A DNA stretch of 64,000 nucleotides from a virus (IMGVR_UViG_3300003322_000128:34784-98783), one strand, 5' to 3'. Counted from the first letter of the stretch, positions 6,695 to 12,737 are shown. The notes: generated by a model from the letters alone, not told the origin. Made by a program: numbers and translations.

Positions 6695-7054
6695 ATGGCA
6701 TGGGTTGAATTCACGCCGGGTGTTCCGGACATTGTCCGCGAATACCAAAGCAAGGTTGAGGACACAGAAAATGGAATCACCCTTTATGAAAACATCGGGT
6801 TGATTTCGGCAATTCGAAAGTCCGGGGACCGCTACTGGATTTACGAAACGGATTTCCGGGAAATGCTGGAAATTGACGTCACGGAATTGCAGCCGGGTGA
6901 TGTTATCTGGCATTGCTTGGATGACGGCCCGGTTAAGAGTCACGAACCGTATTCGTCATATCCGACTGAGGAATTGGTTTCTTTTCGGTCTGGCACAGCT
7001 GAACGGTTCGGCAAGCCGCAAAAGTTGGGTGTTTTGAGGGGTGGGCAGTTTTAG
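6695..7054 (+). CDS. Hypothetical acidic protein, 119 aa
   Basis: SD GAGGGGTG overlaps the stop of the preceding gene, so the two are translationally linked. The sequence alternates short beta and turn segments (LYENIGLISAIRKSGDRYWI, LQPGDVIWHCLDDG), consistent with a small beta-barrel domain. No family is recognised. Confidence 0.65.
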   Translation: MAWVEFTPGVPDIVREYQSKVEDTENGITLYENIGLISAIRKSGDRYWIYETDFREMLEIDVTELQPGDVIWHCLDDGPVKSHEPYSSYPTEELVSFRSGTAERFGKPQKLGVLRGGQF

Positions 7055-7154
7055 GCAGTAGATTGGTACATAGCTTGCTACAAAAAGGGGCTGTGTGCCT
7101 TTCTAGGGCCCCGGACAATCGAGCCGGGGTCATTGCCTAGGGGAGGTCCTGAAA

Positions 7155-7511
7155 ATGGCTTACAGCGCAACTGAGTGCAAGGGTGACGGCATGGGGGACT
7201 ACGGGCGTCCCTGCAACGGATACGCGCGTACCGAATCGCCGTGTGCGGTATGCCTGCTGGCACACAAGCTCTATTCCACTGAAGAGAATTCGGCCGGGTT
7301 TGTTGAGGTAGAAGAGACAGATAACTTCCCCATTACAGTAATTGCCTATAGAGGAATAAACACAGTAACAGTGAAGGGTATTCGCTGTGACTCAATCAGT
7401 ACTCAGGTAGACAAGCGGGGCAATGCCCATCTGTCCTTTGAGTTCTACGAGAATGCAAACCGAATCGGTTACATTCCTTGCGTCGATTGGTACGAGACGG
7501 TATGCGAGTAA
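7155..7511 (+). CDS. Hypothetical protein with Cys cluster, 118 aa
   Basis: SD GGGGAGG precedes the ATG. The first 35 residues hold ATECKGDG, GRPCNGYARTESPCAVC, four Cys that look like a zinc ribbon. The rest is beta-rich. A hairpin CCCCGG/CCGGGG lies upstream at about 7110-7130. The next gene overlaps its end by ten bases. Function unknown. Confidence 0.65.
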   Translation: MAYSATECKGDGMGDYGRPCNGYARTESPCAVCLLAHKLYSTEENSAGFVEVEETDNFPITVIAYRGINTVTVKGIRCDSISTQVDKRGNAHLSFEFYENANRIGYIPCVDWYETVCE

Positions 7512-7666
7512 AGGTATGCAGGAAGTGTGCCCATGACATACCCCATCCTTTGGCACATTGGCATGTGTGGTGCCGTTACTGCCATAGGGTAAGGGTATTC
7601 AGGGGACCTAGCTGTAAGGTCTGTTACAGGAAGGCTAGGGCCCTTGTAGCAGACCTGTTCAAATAG
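7502..7666 (+). CDS. Small zinc-ribbon protein, 54 aa
   Basis: ATG 7502 overlaps the previous stop and is preferred to an upstream in-frame start buried deeper in that gene. Three CxxC motifs (CRKC, CRYC, CKVC) with His residues between them make a compact one- or two-zinc fold of the kind used for nucleic-acid or protein binding. The protein is very basic. Target unknown. Confidence 0.6.
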   Translation: MRVKVCRKCAHDIPHPLAHWHVWCRYCHRVRVFRGPSCKVCYRKARALVADLFK

Positions 7667-7691
7667 GAACTACCCACTATCTTTTGGAAAG

Positions 7692-7710
7692 CACTAACTA
7701 AAAGTTAGTG
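7692..7710. repeat. Perfect hairpin CACTAACT-AAA-AGTTAGTG
   Basis: An 8-bp stem with a three-base loop lies 25 bases after the zinc-ribbon gene. No U tract. It may protect the mRNA 3' end or mark the next start region. Confidence 0.5.
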
Positions 7711-7793
7711 TAAATGTAGGGTATTTGTGCGGCTATCTAGGCGCAATTAAGCCGCATTTCTGCCTGAATTCGGGCAAAAACAAGGGAAAAAGC

Positions 7794-7895
7794 ATGTATT
7801 CGCTTGCATTTCTTGCAATTACGGCCCTTTTCCTGATTGCCGCCTACTTTGCCGGGGTATTGCCGGGCGGTATTCAGTAGATACAGAAAGGTAAA
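7794..7895 (+). CDS. 33-residue single-span membrane peptide
   Basis: SD AAGGGAAAA precedes the ATG. MYSLAFLAITALFLIAAYFA is one hydrophobic span followed by a short polar tail (GRYSVDTER). The stop is five bases before the next ATG. Function unknown. Confidence 0.5.
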
Positions 7896-7900
7896 TACAC

Positions 7901-8188
7901 ATGCCTATTGCTATTCAGTATATGGATAGGCCCAATTCTCCTAATGGTGCATACTATGGGGGGTATTGTGTGAATGATGGTAGCAATACCGTATTCATAG
8001 AAACCCGGGCTGCAAATAATCTCTTGCCTGTATATGCATGGCTAGGTAATGGAGATAGGGCTATTGGCAGGGAGGTCTATAAGACAGCTCTAGTTATGCC
8101 TAGCGTTACTCTCAATGCCAAGCAGTACAATACCTTGGTATGTTCTATTCCTACTCATGAGCAGAGGGCATATAGCAAAGGAGATTGA
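7901..8188 (+). CDS. Hypothetical protein, 95 aa
   Basis: SD GAAAGG precedes the ATG. The product is small and beta-rich with many Asn and Tyr (RPNSPNGAYYGGYCVNDGSN), looking more like a globular or virion-associated protein than an enzyme. The wobble composition is lower in G+C than in the genes before 7.2 kb. Function unknown. Confidence 0.6.
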   Translation: MPIAIQYMDRPNSPNGAYYGGYCVNDGSNTVFIETRAANNLLPVYAWLGNGDRAIGREVYKTALVMPSVTLNAKQYNTLVCSIPTHEQRAYSKGD

Positions 8189-8366
8189 GACAGAAATTCC
8201 CCCGAATTCTCCTGAAATCAATAGGGGAAAGGCAATTGCAGCTAGTTCTATAACTGTAGTTGTGGGAAGTGGCTTTTCTGCCTTGGTCATCATTGCAGTC
8301 TCGTTTATCCTGGTCACAATTCTTTGTGTCCTATGGGGCGTAGGGATTGCTATTTCGGCAGTATAG
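8157..8366 (+). CDS. Small membrane protein, 69 aa
   Basis: Overlaps the previous gene by 32 bases in another frame. The start is uncertain: ATG 8157 or ATG 8115, neither with a good SD. After a polar N-terminus (EIETEIPPNSPEINRGK) there is a long hydrophobic stretch (about residues 31-69) that can form one or two spans. It is the last rightward gene before convergent terminators. Holin-like or host-membrane roles are possible but unsupported. Confidence 0.45.
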   Translation: MSRGHIAKEIETEIPPNSPEINRGKAIAASSITVVVGSGFSALVIIAVSFILVTILCVLWGVGIAISAV

Positions 8367-8378
8367 GAATTCTTTAGT

Positions 8379-8409
8379 GGGACCCCCGAGATAATTTCAA
8401 ATGGGTCCC
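8379..8409 (+). terminator. Terminator for the left rightward gene block
   Basis: GGGACCC (8379-8385) pairs with GGGTCCC (8403-8409); CCCGAATTCTTTTT follows. It ends the rightward block that starts at 2.1 kb. Confidence 0.6.
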
Positions 8410-8591
8410 CCGAATTCTTTTTGAATTCAATATGCATTTGCTTTTATGGGCGCACTAATTGCAAGTGCGAATTCTATTTGCCGGCCTATATCATACATCT
8501 ACAAAATTTTTTAACATTTTGAATCTGGAAATTAGGTTACTTTGAGTTGATTGTAGCTAACTGAGAGTAATGGTCTGTAAACATAGAAAAT

Positions 8592-8616
8592 CCCCACACC
8601 CTTTTTGGGTGTGGGG
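8592..8616 (-). terminator. Strong terminator for the leftward operon
   Basis: CCCCACACCC-TTTTT-GGGTGTGGGG is a perfect 10-bp stem. On the minus strand it is followed by ATTTTC, so it ends the leftward operon from 12.7 kb. It lies between two converging gene blocks. Confidence 0.85.
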
Positions 8617-8623
8617 AAGTCTT

Positions 8624-8773
8624 TCATGAATAAATCTGTGCATGCTTCTTACACATCATTCTCAAAACGCCTCTGAAGAAAACTTTTTGAAATGGTTTAT
8701 TTTGACATCTTGCCATGAAGCATTTGTTGTCGTTTCCTGACCTGTCTTCTCTCTTTGGTCCGCTATGTCCCAT
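8624..8773 (-). CDS. Small Cys/His zinc-ribbon-like protein, 49 aa
   Basis: The last gene of the leftward operon. Its ATG overlaps the end of the next upstream gene by 11 bases, with AAGGAA as SD. It contains NKCFMARC and RMMCKKHAQIY, a C-x4-C...C-x2-H pattern. It looks like a divergent paralogue of the gene at 8763-8891, since both end in RG-hydrophobic-CKKH-x3-Y. The terminator begins eight bases after its stop. Function unknown. Confidence 0.5.
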   Translation of the reverse strand: MGHSGPKREDRSGNDNKCFMARCQNKPFQKVFFRGVLRMMCKKHAQIYS

Positions 8774-8891
8774 AGTATTCCTTACTATGTTTTTTACATA
8801 GGAGGAGTGTTCTTCCTCTTACTTTTGTCTTATAAACCCGGCCGGATTTCTTACATAGGAAACACTTGCCAGTTAACTTCTCTTCGCTCAT
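8763..8891 (-). CDS. Small zinc-ribbon protein, 42 aa
   Basis: SD GGAGGAAGA and an ATGA overlap with the upstream stop support this start. GKCFLCKKSG and LLLCKKHSKEY give C-x2-C...C-x2-H, a compact treble-clef or ribbon fold. Basic. Probably binds nucleic acid or a host protein. Confidence 0.6.
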   Translation of the reverse strand: MSEEKLTGKCFLCKKSGRVYKTKVRGRTLLLCKKHSKEYYGT

Positions 8892-9094
8892 TCTTCCTCC
8901 ATAGAAAATGCGGGATTAGGGGTAAAGGTCAATCCCTTCTCATGCATATCCGCCAATTGTGTAGCCTTAACAGGGTCATGTACAGACAACAAAGCAAGGT
9001 TGATATCATACAGTCTCATAAGCATAATCAAGAGTACTGTTTGAAAATTTTCCGGGTCAAAAGCGAAGCCCGGCTGGATTTCTTCCTCACTCAT
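8888..9094 (-). CDS. Hypothetical acidic protein, 68 aa
   Basis: Both ends overlap neighbours by an ATGA (start within the stop of 9091-9258, stop within the start of 8763-8891), so it is translationally coupled in the leftward operon. The product is acidic at both ends with a hydrophobic helix in the centre (TVLLIMLMRLYDINLALLSV). No family is recognised. Confidence 0.6.
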   Translation of the reverse strand: MSEEEIQPGFAFDPENFQTVLLIMLMRLYDINLALLSVHDPVKATQLADMHEKGLTFTPNPAFSMEEE

Positions 9095-9258
9095 TGAATA
9101 AACAACAACTTATCATTACGGTCTAGAACACACTTCAAATGCCCCACGAAAATATAGTTGGCGCCCTCTACTGTATTGGCACCAATCTTCTTTGCATACT
9201 TAATAATGTCCTTCTTGTTCTTACAACGAAGAAGGAGCTTTGCATTTGGTTCACTCAC
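9091..9258 (-). CDS. Small basic hypothetical protein, 55 aa
   Basis: GTG start at 9258 overlaps the stop of the previous gene; the stop overlaps the next ATG. The sequence KLLLRCKNKKDIIKYAKKIG followed by VEGANYIFVGHLKCVLDRND suggests a small alpha/beta fold with two Cys. Function unknown. Confidence 0.5.
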   Translation of the reverse strand: MSEPNAKLLLRCKNKKDIIKYAKKIGANTVEGANYIFVGHLKCVLDRNDKLLFIQ

Positions 9259-9466
9259 TGTATTCCTTCAATCTTTCAATCAAATCATGTAGAGCTTGAT
9301 TTGCCAGGGCTGTGGCGGATGTAAGAGGTGGATACATTACCTTGTCTGACATATGAAGCCCGGCGTTTGCCTCGCTTTGTATTTGCAGATACTTTGTAAC
9401 CTTCTCAAACACGCCCTCAACCTTTTCTAGCTCTCTAATCAAATCTTCGTTTTTCAAATTCTTCAC
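9251..9466 (-). CDS. Small helical hypothetical protein, 71 aa
   Basis: GTG start at 9466 lies inside the 3' end of the methyltransferase gene (32-base overlap in another frame). The first 30 residues form a Leu/Glu heptad helix (EDLIRELEKVEGVFEKVTKY) and the C-terminus a second helix (ALHDLIERLKEYSE), so a helical hairpin or coiled-coil dimer is likely. Function unknown. Confidence 0.55.
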   Translation of the reverse strand: MKNLKNEDLIRELEKVEGVFEKVTKYLQIQSEANAGLHMSDKVMYPPLTSATALANQALHDLIERLKEYSE

Positions 9467-10088
9467 CTATATATCTTGTATATGCTGGAGGAATGGCTTC
9501 GTTGATTTCTTTTGTAATCATCCAGTCAATTCCCATAGCTGCCCTCTTTGCCGCGATAGGAGCATTTCCTCCGCCTGTTACCTGAACGAACATATCATCA
9601 GTCAATGGCCGTCCAAAATGATGCTTTCGTTTATCGAATGTATATACGAGTGCTGTGTGCTTTGGATGGTCTGGTTGTTTCAGAGACCAATTAGTCTCAA
9701 ATAGTCTATGCCTGTAGACTCTAAGCCCCTTGAACATCCCGCCGCAAAGCATCACCGGCTGCTCCAATGGAGCAGTATCTACATTCTCAATAACGTAAGG
9801 CAATCCAGAGTCCTGTAGCATTTCCCTCACAGGTTTAATTAGGTCTGGATATTCCTTGCCTGTTCGTTTTTGCAAGTCGCTGTATTTTTGGCAGGGAGGC
9901 GATGCGTGTACAAGGTCGAATCGACCAGACATCATCATACGCCAACCTACAGAAAGAGCGTCACCCAATACGAAATTGAAAGGGTAACGCACTTGAAAAC
10001 GATTGTCAACACCGACAACCTCAAATCCAGCTTGGTGATAGCCCATTGCACTACCACCAGCTCCGCTAAACAAATCCAATACTCTCAC
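9435..10088 (-). CDS. DNA cytosine C5 methyltransferase (compact)
   Basis: The product has 217 residues, well below the usual 300-400 for C5 methyltransferases. Motif I (VLDLFSGAGG) binds SAM at residues 3-12. The catalytic Cys lies in the motif IV ASPPC at residue 66. ENV (101-103) is motif VI and YRHRLFETN fits motif VIII. The C-terminal IPPAYTRYIG is motif X-like. The target-recognition region is very short. Self-methylation to evade host restriction is the usual phage role; the target sequence cannot be read from here. ATGA-type overlap with the PnuC-like gene. Confidence 0.85.
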   Translation of the reverse strand: MRVLDLFSGAGGSAMGYHQAGFEVVGVDNRFQVRYPFNFVLGDALSVGWRMMMSGRFDLVHASPPCQKYSDLQKRTGKEYPDLIKPVREMLQDSGLPYVIENVDTAPLEQPVMLCGGMFKGLRVYRHRLFETNWSLKQPDHPKHTALVYTFDKRKHHFGRPLTDDMFVQVTGGGNAPIAAKRAAMGIDWMITKEINEAIPPAYTRYIGEEFEKRRFD

Positions 10089-10327
10089 GAATCAATTTTA
10101 TCAGATTCTGCGGGCTTTGTCTCTGTCCATTCGAAGAAATTCTTTACATAAATCACTAGATAAACTACACATACTATAATAAACGGATATTGCTTAGTAA
10201 AGTATGCGTAAAGAATCCATAGGATTTGGTAAAGCGCTCCGATGGCCCATCCCCATCTGTTCTTCTTGCCAGCGATGTAGACACCAATGATGCCTACAGC
10301 CGCCAAAATCCAGCTAAAAAGTTCCAT
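10085..10327 (-). CDS. PnuC-like small membrane protein
   Basis: An 80-residue protein with three hydrophobic segments (WILAAVGIIGVYIAG, WAIGALYQILWILYAYF, FIIVCVVYLVIYV). The pattern K-N-R-W-G-W-AIGALYQ-LW-LYAY resembles one repeat of the PnuC nicotinamide-riboside transporter family, which is often found as short forms in actinophages. It may form oligomers to take up an NAD precursor; this is inference. Translationally coupled to its neighbours. Confidence 0.6.
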   Translation of the reverse strand: MELFSWILAAVGIIGVYIAGKKNRWGWAIGALYQILWILYAYFTKQYPFIIVCVVYLVIYVKNFFEWTETKPAESDKIDS

Positions 10328-10521
10328 CAGCTAAGCTGCTTCACTACATGCTCAGCTACTGAAATAATTGTTCCTTGAGTGTCCTCACTCTGGTAAATCT
10401 TTACAAGAGCGTTACCCCTCATATAATTTGAGGCAGCAAGGAATTCCCTTATTTCAGAAAGAGTGACTTCTCCATTGCGACCAACGTTCATTTCTACTTT
10501 CGTCTTTACAATGCTTGACAT
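10327..10521 (-). CDS. Hypothetical protein, 64 aa
   Basis: The ATG at 10521 shares a base with the thyX stop and its own stop touches the PnuC-like start, so it is translated as part of the coupled chain. The sequence has a beta strand (TKVEMNVG), a helix (TLSEIREFLAAS) and a final strand-helix. It resembles small phage proteins of unknown role found beside nucleotide-metabolism genes. Confidence 0.6.
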   Translation of the reverse strand: MSSIVKTKVEMNVGRNGEVTLSEIREFLAASNYMRGNALVKIYQSEDTQGTIISVAEHVVKQLS

Positions 10522-11288
10522 TACTTGTCCTTAATAGTTTCCATACATACAGGGAAGTGTTCGTGTGTCAACTCCCACACTCCCTTGGCGTAATCCTGAA
10601 TTTCCTTCTGAGCATCATGCTCAAGTCTCTGGTGAAGGAAATGAGTTAGAGCGCCAAGAGAGCAAGTCCAGCGCCAACGGACATAAAGTCCATAAGCGGG
10701 GAGAAATAGTCTTGCTTGCTCAGCACAAACACCATTAGCCATGGCGGAGTCATAAAGGTCAACGCTCTTACGGACAAGCTCTGTAAGCTCGTCTGACCAG
10801 AAGTTTCCGTACTCCTCAGCAAAATCGTCCCTAACATCAAGTGAATAGTCGTTGTATCGCCAAGCACCCCACTCAACATCATCAAGTGACTTGAGAGGTT
10901 CGCTTGAACCCTGCTTCTTGTTCTCTGGAGCAGAGCGCCACTCATTTGGTGCAGGAACATAAAATTCTGGGATTTCAGTTACATAACGACGACTCGACTC
11001 ATTCCAACCATTCTGGTCCTCAAGATGAGTGGACGCTACTGCGTACTTCCACCACTGTCTTGCAACGAAGAGTGGTGCATAAACCTCAAAAGTGAGAGCG
11101 GAATGACGGAACACTGAGGAGTGCTCTTCACGTTGAAGAAAGGCGAGAAGTCGTGCCTCTCTATCTCCAAACTCTGCTGACTCCTTGGCAAAGGAAACTT
11201 TTGCTGAGTTCACTGGGTCCAAATCGTCACCCATGTGCTTAATGTATCTTACATAGCCCTTGTCAAGGACTTCAATCTTATCTATCAT
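10521..11288 (-). CDS. thyX: Flavin-dependent thymidylate synthase
   Basis: 255 residues. ThyX makes dTMP from dUMP with methylenetetrahydrofolate, FAD and NADPH. The family features are present: RHSALTFEVYAPLFVARQWW (about 60-80), then WNESSRRYV, which corresponds to the ThyX signature region, and in the C-terminal half RLFLPAYGLYVRWRWTCSL followed by LTHFLHQRLEHDAQKEIQDY, matching the substrate-binding end of actinophage ThyX proteins. With the class II ribonucleotide reductase at 15.7 kb and MazG at 58.6 kb it supplies nucleotides for phage replication. Confidence 0.92.
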   Translation of the reverse strand: MIDKIEVLDKGYVRYIKHMGDDLDPVNSAKVSFAKESAEFGDREARLLAFLQREEHSSVFRHSALTFEVYAPLFVARQWWKYAVASTHLEDQNGWNESSRRYVTEIPEFYVPAPNEWRSAPENKKQGSSEPLKSLDDVEWGAWRYNDYSLDVRDDFAEEYGNFWSDELTELVRKSVDLYDSAMANGVCAEQARLFLPAYGLYVRWRWTCSLGALTHFLHQRLEHDAQKEIQDYAKGVWELTHEHFPVCMETIKDK

Positions 11289-11499
11289 ATGTATTTCCCA
11301 AAACGTGTCTCATAAGTGCTTCGTGCTTGTTTGTCATTTCGTACTTTCGGCGGGCTTCGTCATAACCCGCCATAATTGCATTAGCGAACCAGCCATGCAT
11401 CATGTCTTCATCAATTTGCAGATTGCCATCTTCAACAACCTTCATAAATTCTTCTGCCCAAGCAAGCGCGTCGGTGTTTGATGTATCGAAGTGAGTCAT
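11278..11499 (-). CDS. Hypothetical protein, 73 aa
   Basis: ATG 11499 overlaps the preceding stop (ATGA) and the gene overlaps the thyX start. Acidic, helical (ALAWAEEFMKVVEDGNLQID, GWFANAIMAGYDEARRKYEM). A short conserved-looking protein adjacent to thyX; no family recognised. Confidence 0.6.
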   Translation of the reverse strand: MTHFDTSNTDALAWAEEFMKVVEDGNLQIDEDMMHGWFANAIMAGYDEARRKYEMTNKHEALMRHVLGNTYDR

Positions 11500-11651
11500 T
11501 GAATCTTATTCAAGTCATTCTGAAGTTTCTTGATTTTATTCTCAGCGCGCTTGGCACCAACTTCATTGCCCTCACGCTTATGCTGCTCAAGAATAGCCTT
11601 CTGATGATTAATCAGATTCGTCAGCCTCAGTGCCTCTAGCATCGAGCCCAT
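11496..11651 (-). CDS. Small helical protein, 51 aa
   Basis: SD GAGGAGG precedes ATG 11651. Highly charged and helical throughout (NHQKAILEQHKREGNEVGAK, then RAENKIKKLQNDLNKIQ). It resembles the product of 11938-12105 (both have an N/D-E-L/V-G-x-R/K-RA-E/R pattern), so the two may be paralogues. It overlaps genes at both ends. Confidence 0.55.
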   Translation of the reverse strand: MGSMLEALRLTNLINHQKAILEQHKREGNEVGAKRAENKIKKLQNDLNKIQ

Positions 11652-11766
11652 TTACAACCTCCTCAAACTTCTTAGAGTCATTGACCTTTTCCTGAGTGAC
11701 GTAGAAAGCTCCATCGTCGTCCTGTTCGAATGGAATTCCGTCTGCGCCAATAACGACGTTTCCCAC
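11608..11766 (-). CDS. Small acidic protein, 52 aa
   Basis: GTG 11766 follows a good SD (AAAGGAGAC). It encodes VGNVVIGADGIPFEQDDDGA and an acidic helical tail ending DESD. It overlaps the 3' part of the 85-codon zinc-ribbon frame upstream and the next gene downstream. Overlaps on both sides make the true boundaries uncertain. Confidence 0.5.
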   Translation of the reverse strand: MGNVVIGADGIPFEQDDDGAFYVTQEKVNDSKKFEEVVNGLDARGTEADESD

Positions 11767-11935
11767 TTTGTCTCCTTTTCATAACAATCCAGCCCTTTTC
11801 TTGACATTGCCAGCAGGGTTGGAATACGTAGTTATCCATGTCCAGAACAGACTTTCGAATCTGACAAACTGGACATGCGTAATCATGTTGTGCAAACAGG
11901 CCATCGGTTAGAATCTTTGGCTTATGCATCTTCAT
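11678..11935 (-). CDS. Zinc-ribbon protein with basic tail, 85 aa
   Basis: SD AGGAAG precedes ATG 11935. CPVC and CWQC (about residues 21-24 and 41-44) form a two-knuckle zinc ribbon. After residue 52 the sequence is Arg/Lys-rich (MKRRQSGKRRYWRRRNSIRT) and overlaps the gene at 11608-11766 by 89 bases in another frame, so the tail may be genuine or the real gene may be shorter in other isolates. Function unknown. Confidence 0.5.
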   Translation of the reverse strand: MKMHKPKILTDGLFAQHDYACPVCQIRKSVLDMDNYVFQPCWQCQEKGWIVMKRRQSGKRRYWRRRNSIRTGRRWSFLRHSGKGQ

Positions 11936-11937
11936 TG

Positions 11938-12105
11938 CTACTTCCTTTCTCGGAAGAGCCTTACAATTTCCTTATTGATTTTCTCAATTGCTTCGCGTGC
12001 CCTGCGCATACCAAGTTCATCGCCTGAATTTCTTGCGGCCTCATACTTGGTTGCCTGGACTACCTTATCTTGCTTGAGATTTTGAAGTGTTTTCTTTCTG
12101 GACAT
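11938..12105 (-). CDS. Small basic helical protein, 55 aa
   Basis: MSRKKTLQNLKQDKVVQATK opens a Lys/Arg-rich helical protein with RNSGDELGMRRAREAIEKIN in the middle, similar to the product of 11496-11651. The ATG is six bases after a GC hairpin, and the only SD (AAGGAG at 12136-12141) is on the far side of that hairpin. Confidence 0.55.
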   Translation of the reverse strand: MSRKKTLQNLKQDKVVQATKYEAARNSGDELGMRRAREAIEKINKEIVRLFRERK

Positions 12106-12111
12106 AAAAAT

Positions 12112-12131
12112 GCCGCTGTGAATACAGCGGC
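12112..12131 (-). terminator. Hairpin between tRNAs and the small-gene operon
   Basis: On the minus strand GCCGCTG-TATTCA-CAGCGGC is followed by ATTTTTATG, where ATG starts the next gene. It could end tRNA transcription partly, or fold to bring the upstream SD next to the start codon. Confidence 0.5.
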
Positions 12132-12154
12132 GGGTCTCCTTTTCTATTCACAAG

Positions 12155-12227
12155 AGCCTAGTGTGAGAATCGAACTCACGACCTCTTCCGTACCAAGGAA
12201 GCGTTCTTCCACTGCAACTAACTAGGC
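12155..12227 (-). tRNA. tRNA-Thr (anticodon GGT)
   Basis: On the minus strand: acceptor GCCTAGT/ACTAGGC, anticodon stem CTTCC/GGAAG with loop TTGGTAC, T arm GTGAG-TTCGATT-CTCAC, discriminator U. CCA is not encoded. Reads ACC/ACT codons. Confidence 0.9.
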
Positions 12228-12278
12228 AAGTATAAGCTTGCCGGTATCAAGAAAGGAGAATAAAAAGATACCGACCAG

Positions 12279-12350
12279 AGCCAAATAACGGATTCGAACC
12301 GTTTTCTCATCTTTACGAGAGATGCGTTTTTCCTATTAAACTAAGCTGGC
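12279..12350 (-). tRNA. tRNA-Thr (anticodon CGT)
   Basis: On the minus strand: anticodon stem CATCT/AGATG with loop CTCGTAA, T arm AACGG-TTCGAAT-CCGTT. The acceptor GCCAGCT/ATTTGGC has one G-U pair and one mismatch. Reads ACG. CCA is not encoded. Confidence 0.85.
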
Positions 12351-12355
12351 AAGAG

Positions 12356-12427
12356 AGCCGCCTGGGGATTCCGAGACCCCGACCTGTGCTTTACAAGAGC
12401 ACTGCTCTGCCTCTGAGCTAAGGCGGC
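12356..12427 (-). tRNA. tRNA-Thr (anticodon TGT) with unusual T loop
   Basis: On the minus strand: perfect acceptor GCCGCCT/AGGCGGC, D stem GCTC/GAGC, anticodon stem GTGCT/AGCAC with loop CTTGTAA. The T loop reads CTCGGAA in place of the usual TTCRANN, with a U-U apposition at the base of the stem. Reads ACA (and wobble). It lies directly after its own promoter. Confidence 0.8.
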
Positions 12428-12433
12428 AACGCC

Positions 12434-12463
12434 AGTATATCACATAGCTTCCCCTCAGGGCAA
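12434..12463 (-). promoter_or_regulatory. Promoter for the tRNA cluster
   Basis: On the minus strand TTGCCC, 18 bp, TATACT, with the predicted start at or next to the first base of tRNA-Thr(TGT). Confidence 0.65.
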
Positions 12464-12708
12464 GATTTCTGTCGCATTCAGTCCTCTTGGTAACATACTG
12501 GTAAGTTGGTTCCGTTAACAACGACCAACGGTTTCCGAAATGTCTCGTGCGCCCCTAGAGACTTAAACTCCAGACTACCAGCGTATCAGGCATGGCGTGC
12601 AATCGTAACACTAGAGCGCATGCGGTCAGTTTCTATTTCAACTATTTCATCAATCTGACCAAGCTTGGGATGCTTTGTTCGAAGCCCCATCCCTAGGCCA
12701 GTTACTAC
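12464..12708 (-). other. Leader region between the upstream promoter and the tRNA promoter
   Basis: About 245 bases with no long gene. It contains a short candidate ORF (12586-12690), a hairpin GGGATG/CATCCC and the stem GTCTC/GAGAC. Transcription from the promoter at 12709-12737 would run through it into the tRNAs. Confidence 0.4.
12586..12690 (-). CDS. Candidate 34-residue leader ORF
   Basis: ATG 12690 lies about 12 bases after the predicted transcription start and encodes MGLRTKHPKLGQIDEIVEIE followed by a basic tail. There is no clear SD. It may be a leader peptide or a small regulatory protein; chance is not excluded. Confidence 0.3.
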   Translation of the reverse strand: MGLRTKHPKLGQIDEIVEIETDRMRSSVTIARHA

Positions 12709-12737
12709 ATCTTAGCATAACGGATTATGCGTGTCAA
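12709..12737 (-). promoter_or_regulatory. Leftward promoter with palindromic spacer
   Basis: On the minus strand TTGACA, 17 bp, TAAGAT. The spacer contains GCATAA-TCCG-TTATGC, an inverted repeat that could be an operator. It would drive the leader, tRNAs and leftward operon. Confidence 0.65.

Noticed and set aside
12480-12600. Possible fourth or degenerate tRNA (GTTTAAGT loop near 12560)
   Set aside because: The T-loop-like segment lacks TTCRA and no acceptor stem or anticodon arm can be paired around it.
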